64,000 bases of DNA from Lumbricus rubellus (taxonomy: Eukaryota; Annelida; Clitellata; Crassiclitellata; Lumbricidae): contig OX243811.1 of assembly GCA_945859605.1 (NCBI GenBank), positions 60,116,044 through 60,180,043 of the forward strand, in the 5' to 3' direction. A program made the translations under genes and the position numbers. Each line of letters begins with the position of its first letter. The stretch's first letter is position 1. The notes beneath the pieces were generated by a model. The model was not told the origin of the DNA. It searched no databases and worked only from the letters and a program-made list of their open reading frames with translations. Shown in pieces: positions 59,030 through 64,000 of this stretch.

Positions 59030-62000
59030 AATCTTTTCAGTGCATAAAAACAATTATTCATAGGCTATCTTTCAATGAGATGATCGATGAAAATATTGCA
59101 ACTGAAACAACTGTTTCTTGAGAAACAAATCAACAGGTCATTAATCCGCGACAAGGCTGTCTGTCTTTTCAACGGTTTGAACAGTTTGTGGGTATTGACA
59201 ATAACTAAGAACTGGAGTCGCTGCTCCACCAGTTGATGACTTGTGCATCAGAAAAATGACGTGAGACATTTTTTGCAATTTTATATACTATGTCTTTTTA
59301 CTATGACATTAATTTCATGCAGCTTAGTAGGCTATAACTAATTTATTCTATTTACCTATTTTGGCTATATAGCCTGTGTACAGTGTATAGGCCTTGGTCG
59401 TAGATCGAGAGCAAGGCGACTTATTATTACAGTTTTCGTGTCTGAACTTTAAATTCTGTGTTTTTGTCTTTTTGTACTTTGCCATGCACTTTAACCTGAA
59501 CTGCAAAATTTCAACTATAGGAAAGAGAAGAGTGAAAGTAGGCTTATGCACTCTTCAGCAACGCACTAAGACAATGCTCGATCGCACCATGCAGAATGCA
59601 ATTATTTACAATTAGGCATATATTAAATTTTTACGCTAATCACAAGAAGTCAATAGCCTAATAATAATAAAATTTAATTGAAAAACGTTAGATTCCTAGA
59701 TTACAAATTGCTCTGGGTGTCCAACAAATTAATGAATTAGCAAAACTCCAGACCTTTGGCAAGATATAGATCTACAGGCCGACAATAAGTCGTTTGTCAT
59801 ATTATAGATCGAGCGACTCATGCCTCGTCGAGAGTTAAGAGGAAAGTCCTTATAACACTGGGGAAGTCATTGAAGGAAACAAATCCACAAGAAGATGAAT
59901 CTGTGGAGATCTGACCTTACACACCGGTTTCAACAGCATCTAAAGCTGTGCGTGTAGGCTTATTCTTTTATTTCCACCAACATATTTTTTTGATCAACGT
60001 GTAGCCTACATTTGGCATAAGCATTAAGCACATAATTCAGATGGTCACAATGACGTGAATAGTGGACCCAAAGATTCATAATTTACATGCGCCATGTACG
60101 CCACACTATACAATATACATATTTAAATAGTCACTTGTTATTATGGAGAACACATTGCATTCAATCCGTAAGATTTATCAATATGGATTCATAAATCAGC
60201 TTTTTGCTCGAGAGAATGCTTTTTCAGTTTTGAATTAGCGTTTGTTAGTTTAGGCAAGAACATTCGTCTGAGTGTGATAGTAATAATTATGAACTCTCAA
60301 GAAACTGTAAATAGGTCCCACAAACCATTAGAGAATAAAAATTCCTTACTAAACGAGTTGTTTAACCAGCTATTCTTTCGTCAATAGCCTATGTAGCCTA
60401 TAGCATTCTCTTCACGAGGAATTGCACAAAGTCTACCCATGCAATGCAAAAGTGGTATAACTTTTGTTCTGTATGCAAATTTTGATGAAATCTGGCCATC
60501 ATAAGCCTATGTAGGCCTAGATATGAATTGTCTTTAAGCCCGTAAAATTTCATTTCGAAATTTTTACTTAGGCCTACGGCCAAAGTATTGGCTAGAGTAA
60601 TTAAATCTGTTTGAAATTTCAATCGCCAATTTCTCGAAAAATAATTAAAATCTGCGCTTAGAAAGCCCATAAAGCTTAATATTTTCTTTCAAGTTGATTT
60701 CAACCTATGTTAAAAAAATTTAACATAATTAAAATAAAAGTATTTAGATCCTAAACTCAACTTAACATCATACGAAAAACTTTTCGACTGTACTCTTATG
60801 TCTTCATCGGAGTTCATTCGCTTGTGACTCGTGTTATTTATCACTTTCAGATAACTTTGTTTGCTGTAGCGACTGTTACATCATAGGCCGCACGCTTTTG
60901 TGCAAGACTTGTCTTGTTAAAGCGTTTTACAAATAACGAATTGTATTGTATTGTAATTAAATAAACAATTGTTATCAGCGATATCATAATGATAATTATT
61001 TACATATGCACAGAAACCTTTCAAATCACTGGGCTACACCTCATTGGTCAATACTGGCAGCAACGGTTCTAGGACAAAATGGTAGCGGACAAAATGGTAC
61101 GGACAAAATGGTACGGACAAAACGGTATGGATAAATTGAAGCTGGATGAGGGTATTTTATTGCTGAAATAGAGGGTGGATGCCGTTTTTGGGGCAGACAT
61201 ACAGCTCTAGTGAAGAAGAAAACTTGAGAAAAGGAAGCCGGATTGGCGAATAAAAATGCTTGAGAAATGGAAGCTGGATTGATGTCTTTTATTCATGTGT
61301 TTCATGATGTATCCAGCTTCCATTTCAGCCATAAGATGCCTGAAACCAACCTCTATTTGTAATGCATCTTTCATTGATCCAGCTTCTATTTTCAGCTATG
61401 AAAATATCATGATACAGCTTCTATACCTAAAGCGTTATTTTCATCAATCCAGCTTCCATTTCATATATAAAAATATTCATGCAGAGCCTTCATCCAGCTT
61501 CCATTTTACATGCGTCTTTTCATTAATCCAGCTTCTATTTCACATATAAAAATTCACTAATCCAGCTTTCATTTCATCCATACCATTTTGTCCATACCAT
61601 TTTGTCCATACCATTTTGTCCGCTACCATTTTGTCCGGTCACCGCAGCAACAGTTTCGTTACGTTGTGCAAGAAAGGTAAACGAATAAAACGAAACGTTG
61701 TTAATTCACGAAGAGCGTCGGCCCGTGGAACCTCACTGTGCACTTCGCCAGATCAAAACAATACGCAACTGCTCCTAGGCTAATATTCTAATGCAATAAT
61801 GCAAACAAATGATCATCAAAGTTTTATATTATATGCTGTATCCGTGGCCCTTTCGAGTTCAAAGCCTACGTCTAATGGTATTCCTTACAAGCTCTTATAG
61901 GCCTATGCTTTACCGCAAAACAAAGTGAAGCAATAAAACCTCATGTGCAGACTCCTTCAGTATGCAAGCATTAATTAAATAAATCATTCTTGTTTAAATA

Positions 62001-63425
62001 GATTGCGACAGCACTAAGCCTTTACAGTTGAAAAGATTGCGTTTAACTAGCGGTTTTGCCAAGAGTTTCCATACAGAAGTGGGAACCGTGAATAATGCCC
62101 TGGGTCTCCTACTGCGTGTTTTGTCCGGCCACGAATGTTCAGAAGCTTAGACCTAGTATGAAGATCGGCTCAAACGACGAAGCATACAATTATTGCGTCC
62201 TAAGTCCATTTATCAAGAGGAATCTTCTATTCGACAATGAAGTAGGCAGATGCTAGAGTTCTATCGCGTTCTATAGCCTACTGTTGGTGTCTTTGAAAAA
62301 TTTCTGAAAGGTCCTTGCCGACCAACTACACACAGTAATAGGCCATAGATTGTTATCATAGATACAAAATATCTTTACAATATAATATTTATAGAGACAC
62401 CGTTTACGTTACGACATTTGAGGCTGTGACAACGTAAAAAATGTGATCAGTCTTTAGATTTCATCTAGCAGTGATCCCAGATCACCATCGCAGTCATAGT
62501 TCGAGCGGAATATCCGCTGTTATAGGTAAGTAGGCTACTACGGTTTTCTACTTTTCTTAGTACAGCATTGAGTAAGAATTTAAACTTGAGCTGATAGACA
62601 TGGAGGGGGGGGTGTTTCTTGGGTGTCATTTTCAACAATTTGAATAGTATCAATGGCGTAACCAGGAATTTCTTATGGAGGGGGGGGGGGTAGTTATGGC
62701 CGGATGCTTGTTTATTTATGTAAGTGAGAAAAAAAGCTTTAAAAAATTCCTAAGCCAATGGAGGGTCTAAACCCAAACCCTCTTGTCTACGCCACTGCAT
62801 GCATAGTGTAATGTAGCCTACTATATTAGGCCTACTTGGCAATGTGGGTATATCCATTCAAAATTGTTTCCGTAACACTGCAGATTTCCTAACAAAAGTC
62901 TTAATTATTGGAGGCATGAGGTAAACGGCAGAGATTATGGCCAACTATTTTGAACCACAGTACGAACGTACGTACGTTTTATTATATCGGTACATCTGGT
63001 ATAAAAAATAAATATATGATGTGTTTCAATTGTGAGCCCACTGAATTTGTGTAGGTTAATCGCTTGAATATCGGTCCAACAAATAGTCGTTTTATATGTT
63101 TTATTGGATTATGCTTATGATTATCTTCTCTAACAGTCTTTGTTGATTTGGAGACAAAAGTTTACATCTAAGCGCTTTAGTTGGATTGTTTGTTCCTGTT
63201 TAGGCATACCGGTAGCCTAAGTCCTTATGCGAAGCAGCGCTTCCCGTCATTCTTGCAACTAATTGGAAAATTAAAATAATTTTTTTTTGCGGTTCTTGGG
63301 TCAAATGTGCTTGTCATCACTTGTTTCCACACTATCTGATCTTGTACTTTAGGCTAGGAATAAATTTCGAAATTTAAAGCTATAAAACGAATTCCTTTAT
63401 TGCAGAATAGGCCTACTGACGAGCA
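59030..63425. other. Intergenic, unit 3 to unit 4
   Basis: AT-rich with no recognisable gene. Segments around 60.1-60.4 kb resemble the intron 1 sequence of unit 3 (AGAGAATGC...TTTTCAGTTTTGAATTA near 47925). The MITE-like element is at 61069-61643. Short open frames (60398-60670, 61295-61549, 62465-62653) have no family signals. Confidence 0.55.
61069..61643. mobile_element. MITE-like element with repetitive inverted ends
   Basis: The left end has four units of GGACAAAATGGTA type (61072-61125). The right end has the inverse, TACCATTTTGTCC, four times (about 61580-61635). The interior is made of recurring ATCCAGCTTCCATTT words. GCAGCAACGGTT (61057-61068) and GCAGCAACAGTT (61644-61655) flank it and could be a 12-bp target duplication with one mismatch. 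No transposase. Confidence 0.65.
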
Positions 63426-63728
63426 ATGCAAACGAATGTGTTCGTTTTTCTGGCCTTTTGCATCACTTGCATCAAGTATTCTGATGCAGCTGTGGGAAAA
63501 GTCTTTTCTGCGTTTGTCCCGTCTGGCAATGATGGAAGGTCGTGCGCTGTTGAAGTTCCATCCAGCGAAGAATTTCGTTCTGACTTCATCCAATGCGGGG
63601 TTTCATGCACAACGGAACCTACCTGCACTTACTTCAGCTACACAAAGGAAACGCAGAGATGTCTGATCTTCGATTCATTGCCTACAACATTTGCATCAGT
63701 CGATTCCTGCAGCAGCTACGGACTCATG
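63426..63728 (+). CDS. Lectin unit 4 exon 1 (gene continues past window)
   Basis: 101 codons: a hydrophobic leader FVFLAFCITCI, then VGKVFSAFVPSGNDGRSCAV and the PAN/apple-like cysteine set, ending SSYGLM before donor GTTAGTGT. It is closest to unit 3. Exon 2 is not reached before 64000; the rest of the window is intron. Confidence 0.82.
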
Positions 63729-64000
63729 GTTAGTGTTGCCATCTGCCATATTCTTAAAATAAATAGCCCAAAATTGTGCAAATTTATCCAACAATATTAT
63801 TGATTCCGAACGAATAATTTACTTTATAATAAGCCTATTATCGCATCGGCACAATTTGTGCATAACGAGAAAGCGACATGCAGGATGGCACGCGCTTTGT
63901 AGGCATATTTCTATGTAGGCCTAATGCCAAAACAGAAGCTCGCATCTGGTTTATGGTTATTCAATATTTATATCAAATTCAACGACTTTAATGTAAAACA

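Overview
The window is eukaryotic nuclear DNA from a metazoan. It has AT-rich introns with GT/AG splice sites, microsatellites and several retrotransposon types. I think it comes from a marine invertebrate deuterostome. The support is a Ty3/gypsy element with integrase upstream of reverse transcriptase (Gmr1-like, a group described from deuterostomes) and tandem secreted lectins of PAN-Ig-Ig-CTLD layout. I cannot name the species.

Host backbone: a tandem array of at least four related five-exon genes, all on the + strand. Unit 1 (5779-32704) is a pseudogene with a TGA in its lectin exon. Unit 2 (39329-43667, 456 aa) and unit 3 (47290-57588, 454 aa) read through intact with matching intron phases. 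Unit 4 starts at 63426 and runs off the window. Each predicted product is a signal peptide, a PAN/apple-like module, two Ig-like domains and a C-type lectin domain carrying QPD and WND motifs, which suggests a secreted, calcium-dependent, galactose-type lectin.

Mobile DNA has inflated the array. A complete 17,013-bp Polinton/Maverick (adintovirus-like) element lies at 6093-23105. It has 213-bp TIRs and a CATGGT 6-bp target duplication exactly at the exon 1 splice donor of unit 1. It encodes protein-primed DNA polymerase B, packaging ATPase, adenain-like protease, major and minor capsid proteins, a PLA2 protein, a chromodomain integrase split by a frame break, a dUTPase-fold protein and two attachment-fibre-like proteins sharing a base but ending in different heads. 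The left half is transcribed leftward as a compact block whose genes start just downstream of similar TTTAAA/TATA-like motifs. PLA2 and integrase are transcribed rightward, and a 390-aa orphan lies near the right end.

Other elements: an R2/R4-type LINE (27.84-31.64 kb) in intron 4 of unit 1 with a damaged RT active site; a 5'-truncated RTE-like LINE present twice (1653-3664 and 34679-36690) because a tract of about 4.5 kb is duplicated nearly perfectly at a 33,026-bp offset; a young Gmr1-like LTR retrotransposon (50004-57072) in intron 4 of unit 3, with LTRs differing by one base that I could see; a truncated CR1/L2-type LINE flanked by target duplications of about 140 bp (57558-59029); and MITE-like elements at 38.5-39.0 kb and 61.07-61.64 kb.

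The likeliest under-described biology is in the Polinton: paired fibres with exchanged heads, repeated hydrophobic-x-G-G sites that the protease could cut, Pol III-type A and B boxes inside the TIRs, and palindromic arrays in the right arm.
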